Assembly: GCA_900290255.1 (NCBI GenBank)
Contig: OMOD01000142.1
Coordinates: 1 to 64,000, forward strand
Direction of reading: 5' to 3'
Source of the DNA: Candidatus Sulfotelmatobacter kueseliae
Lineage (GTDB): Bacteria > Acidobacteriota > Terriglobia > Terriglobales > Acidobacteriaceae
Length of the DNA: 64,000 bases
In this document: one piece after another, positions 9,691 to 18,617 of the stretch
Numbering within the stretch: the first letter of the stretch is position 1
Layout: the number at the start of each line of letters is the position of its first letter
The notes under the pieces: generated by a model
Told to the model about the DNA's origin: nothing
The model's input: only the letters and a program-made list of their open reading frames with translations
Database searches by the model: none
Program-made: the position numbers and the translations under genes

Positions 9691-9720
9691 TTGCCAGCCA
9701 GTTCATATGCGGGCTAGAAT
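9691..9720 (+). promoter_or_regulatory. Sigma-70-type promoter of the YfiT-like gene
   Basis: TTGCCA (9691-9696) and TAGAAT (9715-9720) are each one mismatch from the -35 and -10 consensus and are separated by 18 bp. The predicted start of transcription near 9727 lies just upstream of a GGAG ribosome site and the ATG at 9745. The rest of the ku-yfiT divergent gap (9438-9690) shows no gene or clear structure. Confidence 0.6.
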
Positions 9721-9744
9721 TTGAAACTGCTCTCCGGAGACGCG

Positions 9745-10269
9745 ATGACTGATCTCAAATATCCCATTGGCAAGTTCAACTACGACGGGCCACTCACTGA
9801 AGAGAACAGACAACGACTCCTCGGCGACATCGCCCAGGCACCAGCTAACTTGCGCTCTGCCGTAAAGGGGCTTTCCGAGGCGCAACTCGACACGCCTTAC
9901 CGGCCCGACGGCTGGACTGTCCGCCAGGTCGTGCATCACGTGCCCGACAGCCATATGAACGCCTTCATCCGCTTCAAGCTCGCCTTGACCGAAGACGAGC
10001 CGACGATCAAGCCCTATGCCGAAGATCGCTGGGCGGAACTGGCCGACACGAAGGCGACTCCAATTGAAGTCTCTCTCACGCTGCTCGACTCACTGCATAA
10101 CCGCTGGGTGAGGCTGCTGCGCTCGCTCTCGCCGGAAGATTGGAAGCGCACCTTTCGTCATCCCGAACTGGGCGTGATGACCCTGGATAAAACCTTGGCG
10201 ATGTATGCCTGGCACGGCCGCCATCACGCGGCGCACATCACCAGCCTGCGGGAAAGAAACGGCTGGTGA
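9745..10269 (+). CDS. DinB/YfiT-family putative metal-dependent hydrolase or thiol transferase
   Basis: Four-helix-bundle DinB-superfamily protein of the YfiT type. Bacillus YfiT binds a divalent metal through three histidines, and relatives transfer bacillithiol or other thiols. The residues fit: VVHHVPDSH near residues 62-70 supplies the first His, and the C-terminal [13 protein letters not shown] supplies the other two. The protein is 174 residues, the usual length, and the N-terminal YPIGKF followed by [26 protein letters not shown]-like text is typical. The ATG at 9745 is chosen over the upstream in-frame TTG because GGAG lies at the right distance before it. The real substrate is unknown. 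Confidence 0.85.
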   Translation: MTDLKYPIGKFNYDGPLTEENRQRLLGDIAQAPANLRSAVKGLSEAQLDTPYRPDGWTVRQVVHHVPDSHMNAFIRFKLALTEDEPTIKPYAEDRWAELADTKATPIEVSLTLLDSLHNRWVRLLRSLSPEDWKRTFRHPELGVMTLDKTLAMYAWHGRHHAAHITSLRERNGW

Positions 10270-10300
10270 AAACCGGACTTCGGACTTCGGACTTCAGACT

Positions 10301-10431
10301 TCAGGCGTCAGACCTCAGGTCGCCAACAATCAGTCATCGCAGAGATAGAACTCTTCCGGTCCTTTTCCAGCAGATTAAGCGGAGACCTGAGTGGAAGGTC
10401 TGAGGTCCGACGCCTGAGGTCTGACGCCTGA
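10301..10431. repeat. Inverted-repeat element with 19-bp arms
   Basis: TCAGGCGTCAGACCTCAGG (10301-10319) pairs perfectly with 10413-10431 around a 93-base centre. Each arm is embedded in further degenerate iterations of the same text (CGGACTTC/CAGACTTC to the left, GAGGTCCGACG to the right). Related text (GGACCTCGGACGTCGGACCTCAG) occurs near 45286, so the unit is dispersed. It sits in the convergent gap between the YfiT-like and YdcF-like genes and could act as a two-way transcript end. Confidence 0.65.
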
Positions 10432-10447
10432 CGCCCGAGGTCCGATT

Positions 10448-11065
10448 CTAGATTCCTACGCGCCACAGCAGGTAGCTGGTGGCTTCGCGCAACACCGCCA
10501 CTACACGCTGCATCAGGCTGTGGGGGCGCGAGTCGGCGCGGGGCGCAACGTACACCGGACCGATGCCTTCGTGTTCCAGCAGTTTGCGGATGCGAAAAAC
10601 GTGATAGGCATCGCTGACCGCGACGCAACTGCGCAGTCCGTTCGTCCGCATGATGACGGCAACGCGCTCGGCAGATTCCGCGGTATCGGAGCTCTGGGTT
10701 TCGGCAATCAGCGCATTTTCCGGGACGCCGCGCTTGCGCAAGTACTCCTTGCCCACCCCGCCTTCGCTGAACTTGGGGTCAGCCGCCGCGCCTCCGGTGG
10801 TAATCATCACGGCTGCCATGTGGCGCTCGTAAAGATCGAAGGCATGATCCAGCCTCGCCCTCAGAACCGGCGAAGGATGCCCGGAGTACTCCGCTGCGCC
10901 GAAGACGACAATCGCATCGGCAGGATGAATTTCCTCGAGAGAGGCTGTGCGCACGATTTGAAATGAAGTAATCACGAGCAGCAGCGCGAGGACGGCCACA
11001 GCCAAGGCGAGCAGACGATGCCACCAGCGCCGTGGCCACAGCCGGTTGGCGATTCGGTGGTTCAT
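10448..11065 (-). CDS. YdcF/SanA/ElyC-family (DUF218) membrane-anchored protein
   Basis: DUF218 domain protein of the family that includes E. coli SanA, ElyC and YdcF; members affect envelope integrity and exclusion, but their reaction is not settled. One transmembrane helix at about residues 15-36 (WHRLLALAVAVLALLLVITSF) anchors the domain outside the cytoplasm. Family motifs are AIVVFGAAEYSG, SPVLRARLDHAFDLY, ITTGG, and AVSDAYHVFR near residue 155. The 205-residue length is normal. Its start overlaps the stop of the preceding tsaC-like gene by ATGA, indicating translational coupling. A second DUF218 protein is encoded at 53997. Confidence 0.85.
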   Translation of the reverse strand: MNHRIANRLWPRRWWHRLLALAVAVLALLLVITSFQIVRTASLEEIHPADAIVVFGAAEYSGHPSPVLRARLDHAFDLYERHMAAVMITTGGAAADPKFSEGGVGKEYLRKRGVPENALIAETQSSDTAESAERVAVIMRTNGLRSCVAVSDAYHVFRIRKLLEHEGIGPVYVAPRADSRPHSLMQRVVAVLREATSYLLWRVGI

Positions 11066-11709
11066 CCTTGGGCAAAGAAAGTGGAAATCTGGTCCGCGGG
11101 AATTGCGCCTTCGCGCAGGATGCGCCAGCGTGCGGTGTCATCGCTGAGATCGACAATGGTCGAAGCCACATCCCGCGGCGAAGGGCCGCCATCCACGATG
11201 ATGTTGATCCGCCCATGCAGTTGGTCGCGCACCTGCTCCGCGCTGGTGCATTCCGCGGCGCCGCTGAGGTTGGCGGAGGTCGCCGTGATGGGGATCGCCG
11301 CCGCCGTCACTACCGCCAGCGGAATCCTGGCATTGGGCACCCGCAGGGCGACGTTCCCGGTGTTGGCCGTCACTTTCAGCGGCAGGCGCGAGCCGGCCTG
11401 TACGATGACGGTCAGCGGCCCGGGCCAAAACTTCCGCGCCAGCGCATAGAATTCCTCGGGCAATTCCTTGGCCAATTCTTCCGCCTGGTCCACACTTGCG
11501 ATCAGCAAGGACAGCGGCTTGTGGCGGGAGCGGCTCTTGATGTCGTACACCTTGTCGACCGCGCGCAAGTTGAAGGGATCGGCGGCCAGGCCGTAAAACG
11601 TGTCGGTTGGCATGCCCAGCACTTCGCCGGACCGGATCTGATCGGCGGCGTACTTCACAAGGGATAATTCAGGGTTCTCACTACTGATTTTGACGATCTC
11701 GGCGCGCAC
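11062..11709 (-). CDS. tsaC: L-threonylcarbamoyladenylate synthase (Sua5/YrdC/TsaC family)
   Basis: Makes threonylcarbamoyl-AMP from Thr, bicarbonate and ATP, the first step of the t6A37 modification of ANN-decoding tRNAs. The 215-residue single-domain protein has MPTDTFYGLAADP near residue 33, the KSRSRHKPLSLL substrate motif near residue 58, the FWPGPLTVI segment and the SANLSG nucleotide-binding motif near residue 145. There is no C-terminal Sua5 domain, so it is TsaC-like. It is coupled to the YdcF-like gene (ATGA overlap) and diverges from the SpoU methyltransferase at 11865. An AT-rich TATCATAAT stretch at about 11768 lies in the shared control region. Confidence 0.92.
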   Translation of the reverse strand: MRAEIVKISSENPELSLVKYAADQIRSGEVLGMPTDTFYGLAADPFNLRAVDKVYDIKSRSRHKPLSLLIASVDQAEELAKELPEEFYALARKFWPGPLTVIVQAGSRLPLKVTANTGNVALRVPNARIPLAVVTAAAIPITATSANLSGAAECTSAEQVRDQLHGRINIIVDGGPSPRDVASTIVDLSDDTARWRILREGAIPADQISTFFAQG

Positions 11710-11864
11710 AGCGCCCCCTTCCTCATTGGCTTCTGGATCTGAGTTTTGTTTGTTTGGCCCGCAAACCTATCATAATACGGCAAAATGCCAGGGAGTGAGG
11801 CGTATCATGCGTGGGTACCCGCTTATTTGCTCACTCCCACGAGCAATCGGACGAACTCTGAGCT

Positions 11865-12716
11865 ATGATCCCCACTTCAGAACCCAAACCGCCATCCCAG
11901 AGCCGCCTTCGACAGATCGACGGCCGGCACAATCCTGCCTTGAAAACACTCCGCAATGCGTTCGCCCATGCCGAACTCACGGAAGATGGCTGCTGCGCCA
12001 TCGAAGGTGTGCGCATCGTTGAGGAAGCCATCCGTAGCGGCCTTCGCTTCCGCGCCGTCTTCTTCAGAAGATCGGCCGAGAATCAGGCCGAACGCATTCT
12101 GCCGCAAATCGGCGCCCACGTCGAAACCCTCCTCCTGCCGGATCGGCTTTTTGACGCAGCCGTTCCCAGCGAAACGCCGCAGGGCGTGGCCGCACTGGTC
12201 CGGTTGAAACAATTCTCCCTTGCAGACGTGCTCGAACGTGTGCCGGTCGGGCCCATCGTCGTGGTGGCCGGATTGCAAGACCCCGGCAACCTGGGGACGA
12301 TTCTTCGCTCGGCTGAGGCCTTTGGCTGCGCAGGCGTGGTGCTGGGCGAGGGAACCGTGAGTCCGTTCAATACAAAAGTGATCCGCGCCTCGGCCGGATC
12401 AGCTTTTCGTCTTCCCGTCGTGGTGGCGAAAAATGCGGGCGGGATCGAAGCCATCTCGGCGAAGTTCCACACCCACGGTGTGCGGATGATTGCGACCTCC
12501 TCCCACAAAGGCACTCCGATCGACCAGGCTAAGTTAGCGCCGCCTGCGGCAGTTTTCATCGGCAGTGAAGGCTCGGGCGTGCCGCGATCTCTGCTGGCGC
12601 AGGTGGATGAAACCATCGCCATTCCCCATTCTCTGCACGTCGAATCGCTCAACGCCGGCGTGGCTGCAAGCATCGTGCTCTACGAAGCGGCACGCCAAAG
12701 GCACTCCCAGGCCTGA
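11865..12716 (+). CDS. TrmH/SpoU-family RNA 2'-O-ribose methyltransferase
   Basis: SAM-dependent knotted-fold (SPOUT) methyltransferase acting on the 2'-hydroxyl of an rRNA or tRNA nucleotide. All three SpoU motifs are present in the last 150 residues: GNLGTILRSAEAFG, FIGSEGSGV, and IPHSLHVESLNAGVAASIVLYEA. The N-terminal 100 residues look like the RNA-recognition (SpoU substrate-binding) domain of RlmB/TsnR-like proteins (CAIEGVRIVEEAI). The 283-residue length agrees. The target nucleotide cannot be told from sequence. A second, TrmJ-like SPOUT enzyme is encoded at 18618. Confidence 0.9.
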   Translation: MIPTSEPKPPSQSRLRQIDGRHNPALKTLRNAFAHAELTEDGCCAIEGVRIVEEAIRSGLRFRAVFFRRSAENQAERILPQIGAHVETLLLPDRLFDAAVPSETPQGVAALVRLKQFSLADVLERVPVGPIVVVAGLQDPGNLGTILRSAEAFGCAGVVLGEGTVSPFNTKVIRASAGSAFRLPVVVAKNAGGIEAISAKFHTHGVRMIATSSHKGTPIDQAKLAPPAAVFIGSEGSGVPRSLLAQVDETIAIPHSLHVESLNAGVAASIVLYEAARQRHSQA

Positions 12717-12896
12717 TCCCCGGAAGGCTCCAAAGGCCGCGCCCAGCCTCAAGATTGCCTGCAATTCTTCCTTGCTCCGGCGTTCTTCCCATGAATGAGC
12801 GCCTCACCGCAACATCCCCCGAACGAAGTTGCGCATCGCCCGAATTGTTGGCATGAGGTTTCGTCAAAAGAGGGTTGAACTGGAGAGGGTTGAACC

Positions 12897-14933
12897 ATGA
12901 AAAACTCGATCTTCGCGGCGGTCTATCCGTTCAGACAATTTGCTCTGAAGCCGTTCTTTCCGTGCCTGTTGATCTTTTTTTTCTTCCCCGGAACGGAGCT
13001 CAGGGCCCAGGAAAAATCTGCAGAGTCCACGCATGTCGCGGGATGGGTCGTTATTCCGGTCGAGGAGTATCGCGTGCTGCGAGCCAAGGCGTACCCGGTT
13101 GAGCACGATCCCGAACCGCCTCCCGTGGATGCAACTCTGACGCGTGTCGAATACGATCTGCGAGTCGCGGGCGACGTCGCCGCTGGACGCGCCACGCTCA
13201 CGGTTGACGTCTTGAAAGACGGGTGGGTTCGAGTGCCCGTGCCTGCCGGCTTGCTCGTGCGCGAGGCCCAACTCGATGGCAAGCTGGTGTCGCTGGTACC
13301 CGGCGCGGCGGGCAAGGGTGGAGGGCATCTTTCGGCTCTCCTCTCACACGCCGGGCGCTCGGTGTTGTTGCTCGATGTGGACGTGCCCGTGACTTCCTCG
13401 GCGGGCGATGAAAGCCTCGCTCTTCCCGCGACGGAATCGGGCGTAACCCGAGCCGCGGTACAACTTCCGCGCCAGGGAATTGATTTGAGAATCGCCGGCG
13501 GACTGCTCTCGGAAAAGTCGGAATCTGCCGGTGAAACCAAGTGGCTGGCTTATGGTCGAGGAAACGAAGCGCTGACGTTCACCTGGCGCAAGAAGATCGA
13601 GGACCACCACATGGATCAGCCTCTGCGCCTGCGCGGATCCCTGACTCAGCTGACCAGTCTCGCTGAAGATTCGACTTCCATCTATGCCGAGGAGAATCTC
13701 GACGTGGTGCAGGGCGCGGCCCGCGAGGCGCGCATCGAGCTCCCCGAGAACGTCACCATTAATCAGGTTTCCGGGGCGATGGTCGCCGACTGGGAAATGA
13801 AGAATGGCGAGCTGGCCATAACCTTCCTCGAACCGGTCGAGCACAGCGCCCGTTTCGTGATCACAGGTGAGACCCGCCTGCCGAAAGACGGAATCATCAA
13901 CATTCCTCTGCTGCGGCTGTTGAACACGGAGCGCGACGATGGGGGCACTGCGGTGGAAGTTCTGGGCGCGGGTGAGATCAAAGGCCAGAAATCGCAGGGA
14001 CTGGAGGAAGCCGACGCCACCGATCTCGGCGAAATGATCGCGAGTCGGCAATCGCCGGCGCTGGTTGCGTTTCGCTCGCGCTCGGGCCCTTCGGGCGCGA
14101 CCCGCTCGTTGAGCGTCAACGTTGCGCGCTACGACCAGCAGGCCGTTCTGATGGCGAACGTCGAGGAGGCCCGTTACGCGGTCCTGATGAGCGTCGACGG
14201 CAAGGAGTTGGTGCAGGCGCGCTACGCGATTCGCAACAATCAGCGCAACTTCGTCAAGATCACGCTGCCCGCCGGGGCAACGGTGTGGAGCACTTCGCTC
14301 GGCGGGAAGCCGGTCCGGCCGGGACAATCGCCCGACGGCAGCCTGCTGTTGCCGCTCGAAAAATCGCGTGGAGGAGAAGACGAGCCTGCGTTCATGGTTG
14401 AGATTCTGTATCTCACCAAAGAACCCGCCTGGGCGGAGAAAGGTCAGGCCAGGCTCACGCTGCCGGCGCTCGATCTTCCCATCTCACGCACCGGACTGCT
14501 GCTCTACTATCCGCCGCTGTTCAAGGTCACGGCTGAGCCGGGAACATTTCGCACCCAGGAATACCAGAACGCAATTTCGGCGGCCCTCGCACCGCCTCCA
14601 CCGCCGCCTTCACCGACGTACGCGCCATCCGGGAACGTGATGGGAGGCACGATCGGCGGGCCGGTCCTGGCTGACAAGCAGTTCGATCGATTAGAGAATT
14701 TCGCCAAATTGCAATCCCCTGACGACAAGGAAAAGAAAGATTCCACCCAGGCTCTGCTCGAAACATTCCGGTCCAAGTCACTCGCCGGTAAAGTGACTGG
14801 AATTCTTCCCGTGAACGTTACATTCCCGGCATTCGGCCCTTCGATCTACCTTGTTTCCGAGCTCACGAGCGAGAATCAGGCTCCCGCCGCCAAGTTCAAT
14901 TTTCAGCGTGAAAAAAAGGGAGGTGCGCGATGA
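12897..14933 (+). CDS. Large secreted protein of unknown function, paralogue of the next gene
   Basis: No family recognised. Residues 1 to about 37 form a signal peptide with a very hydrophobic core (PCLLIFFFFPGTELRAQ). The 678-residue mature protein looks all-beta, with no transmembrane helix. The N-terminal region (WVVIPVEEYRVL..., EPPPVDATLTRVEYDL...) aligns in pattern with that of the gene at 14930 (VTLPLDEYNRL..., APPLAYSIKHADVKL...), and both later carry an FVKITLPAGATVWS / FLKVSLPAGATILS block. I infer a tandem duplication. A proline run (PPPPPPSPTY) and Gly-rich linker lie near residue 565. The ATG follows a direct repeat, AGAGGGTTGAAC twice (12869-12895). It ends in an ATGA overlap with the next gene. 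Confidence 0.75.
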   Translation: MKNSIFAAVYPFRQFALKPFFPCLLIFFFFPGTELRAQEKSAESTHVAGWVVIPVEEYRVLRAKAYPVEHDPEPPPVDATLTRVEYDLRVAGDVAAGRATLTVDVLKDGWVRVPVPAGLLVREAQLDGKLVSLVPGAAGKGGGHLSALLSHAGRSVLLLDVDVPVTSSAGDESLALPATESGVTRAAVQLPRQGIDLRIAGGLLSEKSESAGETKWLAYGRGNEALTFTWRKKIEDHHMDQPLRLRGSLTQLTSLAEDSTSIYAEENLDVVQGAAREARIELPENVTINQVSGAMVADWEMKNGELAITFLEPVEHSARFVITGETRLPKDGIINIPLLRLLNTERDDGGTAVEVLGAGEIKGQKSQGLEEADATDLGEMIASRQSPALVAFRSRSGPSGATRSLSVNVARYDQQAVLMANVEEARYAVLMSVDGKELVQARYAIRNNQRNFVKITLPAGATVWSTSLGGKPVRPGQSPDGSLLLPLEKSRGGEDEPAFMVEILYLTKEPAWAEKGQARLTLPALDLPISRTGLLLYYPPLFKVTAEPGTFRTQEYQNAISAALAPPPPPPSPTYAPSGNVMGGTIGGPVLADKQFDRLENFAKLQSPDDKEKKDSTQALLETFRSKSLAGKVTGILPVNVTFPAFGPSIYLVSELTSENQAPAAKFNFQREKKGGAR

Positions 14934-17173
14934 AAAGCAGATTCTTTGTGATGTTGTTGCTGTGCAGCGCGTGTGCGGCACGCCTGTTTGTGGGGGTTGC
15001 ACTTGCAGCCGACGAGAAATCTACTCTACCCTTGCCCAACTCCGGCAATGTCACGCTTCCTCTCGATGAATACAACCGGCTGGTCGAACTCGCGGCCAAG
15101 CCGCCGAAAACGCCGGATGCTCCGCCCCTTGCCTATTCCATCAAGCATGCCGACGTAAAGCTGCGGGTCGAAAACGACGGCGTGCGCGGCACGGTCGAAC
15201 TCGACGGAGAAGTCTTCCACAAGGGAGTAACCAAGGTTCCGCTGACCACAGGAATGACCATCCTCGACGCCCACCAGAACGGCAAAGGCGTTCCCTTGCA
15301 GCAGGAAAACGGCACGCATGTGGCCCTTCTGCCCGGGCCAGCCGAGTTTTCCGTCGCGCTTGAAACCGGTCTGCCGGTGCGCATCGAGGCTGGGCGGGCT
15401 TCCTTCACGCTGCCCGTGCCTGCCGCAGGCAGCGTGCAACTGGCGCTGGTGATTCCCGGCGACCATACCGTCGCCAACGTCAGCCCCGGTCTGATCACCA
15501 GCCGCAAATCGGAGACCGGACACACGGCCATCGAGGCCACTCTGGTTCCAGGCCAGACCGCCACCATCTGGTGGACAACCCGCGAAACCGCAACTCCCGC
15601 AGCGCCACGCGAAGTGCGCTTCCTGGCCGACGAAAAGACTCTTGTTTCCGTCAGCGAGGCCGAGATGCGCGTCGCCGTGCTCGCTGATCTCGCCGTCGTG
15701 CAAGGCGAACCGGCGCAATTCGAAGTGCAATTGCCGGAGGGCTTCGAGATCACAGGCGTGACTGGGGCAACGCTCGATTCGACGGAAAACCAGCCCGGTA
15801 TCTTAATCCTGAAAGTGAACGCTCCCAGCCAGCGCAATCACCAGTACCTGATCTCGATGGAAAAGGCCATCACCGGGGCCAAGGCCGATGCGCCGTTCGT
15901 TAGTTTTAAGGGTGCGCAGCGCGAGACCGGCGAGGTCCTGGTCGAAGGCGCCGGCACCATGGAGATTACCGCTACCGAAGGCGGGAGCCTCAAGCGCATG
16001 GACGTCAAAGAAGCGAATCCCTATCTGCGCTCGCTGGCCCACTTCCCGCCTCAAGCCGCGTTCCGCTATCACAAGCAGCCCAATGAGACGCCAACGCTCG
16101 CGCTCCAATGGGTGCGCTTCCCCGATGGCAGCGTGCTTGCGGCCGTGGCCGAAAGCGCCGAGGTCACAACGCTCGTTACCTCCGAGGGCAAGTCGCTCAC
16201 CGAAATCAAGTTGGTGGTCACGAACCAGGCCCAGCCTTTCCTCAAAGTCTCGCTTCCCGCGGGCGCGACCATCCTTTCGGCCGACGTTGCCGGCGAGCGC
16301 GTCAAGCCCGTGCAGGGCCCGGACGGAAGCCGCGTGCCGCTCTTGCGGCCGGGATTTCGCCCCACTGATTCCTACACTGTCTCGTTCGTGTTCCTGCACT
16401 CCGGAGCCCCGTTCGCAAAAAAGGGCGGAGCCGAGCTGAGCCTGCCAAACATGGACATTCCCATCAGCCTGCTGAACTGGGAAGTCTTTTTGCCCGAGCG
16501 GTACAAGGTGAAGGATTTCCGCGGCGACGTGATCGCAGCCAACCTGGTGCCCTCAGCGTTTCAGGAGCAATATGCCATCAGCGCGCCAGCGCCCCAAGTC
16601 GCGATGCCTTCCAACGCGAAAACACAAACTTTCCCCGGGCAGATGGGTGGTTATGTTGTGGATCCTAGCGGAGCCGTCATTCCTAATTCCCGTGTCACGG
16701 TTACATCCCAGGACACGGGCGCGACCAGAACTGCACTGACCGACTCGCAAGGGCGCTGGGTGCTGGCGGGCTTGCCGTCGGGGAACTACAAGGCGCAGGC
16801 CGACGCAACCGGCTTTAAGAGTAGTACATTCAACCTTCATTACGACGCCGACCAGCCATCGCTGTACAACTTCTCGCTCAGCGTTGGCGCCACAATGGAG
16901 ACGGTTGAGGTTACCGCGACATCGGTCCAGCTCCAAACTGAGAACGCAGAGGTGAGCATGATCGGTGGGCGCAATGTCAGTTCGTTAGTGAAGCTGGCTC
17001 CGGGGGCGGTCAGCCAGAATGCCTCCGCCAACGTGATGAACTTGCAGAAGCGGGTGGCTGGAGTGTTGCCCATACCCATCGACGTGCCGCGTGCGGGCAC
17101 CTCGTTTGCCTTCGTAAGGCCGCTGGTGCTGGATGAGGAGACCAAGGTAACGTTCAGTTATAGGAGCCGGTGA
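14930..17173 (+). CDS. Secreted protein with C-terminal carboxypeptidase-regulatory/plug-like module
   Basis: A 747-residue exported protein whose first 540 residues are a paralogue of the preceding product, followed by a domain foreign to it. After a signal peptide (VMLLLCSACAARLFVGVALA) come the shared beta-rich blocks. From about residue 565 there is a CarboxypepD_reg-like Ig domain (GGYVVDPSGAVIPNSRVTVT..., GRWVLAGLPSGNYK...), then text typical of the N-terminus of acidobacterial Oar-like TonB-dependent receptors (SVGATMETVEVTATSVQLQT, GGRNVSSLVKLAPGAV). There is no receptor barrel after it. A strong AGGGAGGTG site and ATGA overlap couple it to gene 12897. A pseudokinase-TonB gene follows, suggesting a joint surface function. 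Confidence 0.75.
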   Translation: MKSRFFVMLLLCSACAARLFVGVALAADEKSTLPLPNSGNVTLPLDEYNRLVELAAKPPKTPDAPPLAYSIKHADVKLRVENDGVRGTVELDGEVFHKGVTKVPLTTGMTILDAHQNGKGVPLQQENGTHVALLPGPAEFSVALETGLPVRIEAGRASFTLPVPAAGSVQLALVIPGDHTVANVSPGLITSRKSETGHTAIEATLVPGQTATIWWTTRETATPAAPREVRFLADEKTLVSVSEAEMRVAVLADLAVVQGEPAQFEVQLPEGFEITGVTGATLDSTENQPGILILKVNAPSQRNHQYLISMEKAITGAKADAPFVSFKGAQRETGEVLVEGAGTMEITATEGGSLKRMDVKEANPYLRSLAHFPPQAAFRYHKQPNETPTLALQWVRFPDGSVLAAVAESAEVTTLVTSEGKSLTEIKLVVTNQAQPFLKVSLPAGATILSADVAGERVKPVQGPDGSRVPLLRPGFRPTDSYTVSFVFLHSGAPFAKKGGAELSLPNMDIPISLLNWEVFLPERYKVKDFRGDVIAANLVPSAFQEQYAISAPAPQVAMPSNAKTQTFPGQMGGYVVDPSGAVIPNSRVTVTSQDTGATRTALTDSQGRWVLAGLPSGNYKAQADATGFKSSTFNLHYDADQPSLYNFSLSVGATMETVEVTATSVQLQTENAEVSMIGGRNVSSLVKLAPGAVSQNASANVMNLQKRVAGVLPIPIDVPRAGTSFAFVRPLVLDEETKVTFSYRSR

Positions 17174-17265
17174 AGTGCGCCAAGGATTGAACGGAAGCCG
17201 CGTGGAACTTCTGTGTGCTGCCAAACTTGCGCAGTAGCATAGAATGTTGCTCGCGGGAGCCGCTC

Positions 17266-18567
17266 ATGGCCAGCGCTGAGGCACGGAGAGTGTGGGAAGG
17301 CCGCGTGGTTGCGGGGAAATTTCCGCTCCGCGAGTGGCTGGGTGGAACCGAGCACGGCGCTGTCTTTCTCACCGAGCGGAAGCAACCGTCATCACCAGCG
17401 ACACAGAAAGCTGCCATTAAACTGATCGCGGCAGATGCCGGCAATGCCGAGCGTCAACTCTCTCGTTGGCGCGCTGCGGCACAACTTTCCCATCCCCATC
17501 TCATTCGCATTTTCGAAGCGGACCGTTGCCAGCTGAACGGCTCGCCGCTTCTTTATGCAGTCATGGAGTATGCGGACGAGGATCTTTCGCAGATTCTTCC
17601 GCAACGGCCGCTCACGCCCGAGGAAGTAGCCGATCTGCTTCCTCCGTCGCTGGAAGCACTTTCCTACCTGCACGGGAAGGGATTCGTGCATGGCGGCATC
17701 AAGCCCTCGAACATCCTGGCCGTAGGCGAGCAAATCAAGCTCTCCGCCGATCAGGTGACCTCCCTGGGGGAGATGCACTCCAGACCAAGGCGGGATGTTT
17801 ACGACCCACCCGAGAAGGAAGCAGGCATTGTCTCGCCCGCCGGAGACCTGTGGTCGCTGGGCATCACTCTCCTCGCCGTTCTCACGCAGAAGACACCTTC
17901 ATCTGCGGAAGAAGCGCAGGTCCCTGGTTTGCTGGAAAAAATGCCGGAGCCGTTCCGCGGCATAGCCCGCGAGTGCCTGCATCTCGATCCCAAGCGGCGA
18001 TGCTCGATTGCCCAGATTGAGGCCCGGCTCGCGCCCGCAGCGCGCTCCGTACCAGTTCAACCGCAACTGGCGCTTCCAGGCCCACAACGCTCCATGAACA
18101 AAGGGATGATCACCGTGGCCGTTGCGGTGGTGGCGCTCCTTATCGGACTGGTAGTGTTTTACCCTCGTGGAGAAAACACGCCCGGCCGTGAAAGTACATC
18201 TGAGCAGACGGCGCCGGTGACAAAGGCTTCAACTCCCCAACCGGGCGAGCCTTTGAAACAGGCAGTCTCCCAAGGCGAGGTTCTGCATCAGGTTCTTCCT
18301 GACATTCCCCAGAGCGCGATGGACACCATCACTGGAACCATCAAGATCAACGTCCTGGTGGAAGTGGATTCTTCGGGCAAAGTGACGGCCGCGAAGTTCG
18401 TCACTCGCGGCCCCAGCGAGTATTTTGCGGAACGTGTTCTGAAAGCCGTACAGGGCTGGGAATTCTCTCCACCCGAAGTTGCGGGGCAGCCTGCCCCGAG
18501 TGCGTGGGTGATTTACTTTCGCTTGCGCCGAGCCTCGATTCAGGCGTCAGCGGAAAAATCCCGCTAG
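17266..18567 (+). CDS. Membrane-spanning protein-kinase-like protein (pseudokinase) with periplasmic TonB C-terminal domain
   Basis: Two known folds are joined across the membrane. Residues 1 to about 270 follow the Ser/Thr kinase fold: glycine loop LGGTEHGAVF, AAIKLI with the ATP-binding Lys, and GDLWSLGITLLAVLT. The catalytic loop reads HGGIKPSNIL instead of HRDLKPxN, so the catalytic Asp is missing, and the DFG position reads ADQ. Phosphotransfer is therefore unlikely. A single transmembrane helix (MITVAVAVVALLIGLVVFY) near residue 285 leads to a Thr/Pro linker and a TonB-type C-terminal domain (GTIKINVLVEVDSSGKVTAAKFV...GWEFSPP). The ATG at 17266 with GGGAG upstream is preferred over a GTG at 17215. 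It follows the two surface-protein genes by 92 bp. Confidence 0.85.
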   Translation: MASAEARRVWEGRVVAGKFPLREWLGGTEHGAVFLTERKQPSSPATQKAAIKLIAADAGNAERQLSRWRAAAQLSHPHLIRIFEADRCQLNGSPLLYAVMEYADEDLSQILPQRPLTPEEVADLLPPSLEALSYLHGKGFVHGGIKPSNILAVGEQIKLSADQVTSLGEMHSRPRRDVYDPPEKEAGIVSPAGDLWSLGITLLAVLTQKTPSSAEEAQVPGLLEKMPEPFRGIARECLHLDPKRRCSIAQIEARLAPAARSVPVQPQLALPGPQRSMNKGMITVAVAVVALLIGLVVFYPRGENTPGRESTSEQTAPVTKASTPQPGEPLKQAVSQGEVLHQVLPDIPQSAMDTITGTIKINVLVEVDSSGKVTAAKFVTRGPSEYFAERVLKAVQGWEFSPPEVAGQPAPSAWVIYFRLRRASIQASAEKSR

Positions 18568-18617
18568 AGCTCGCGCAACCAATTGTTGCTGGATTTTCAT
18601 TCAACAATCAACAATCA

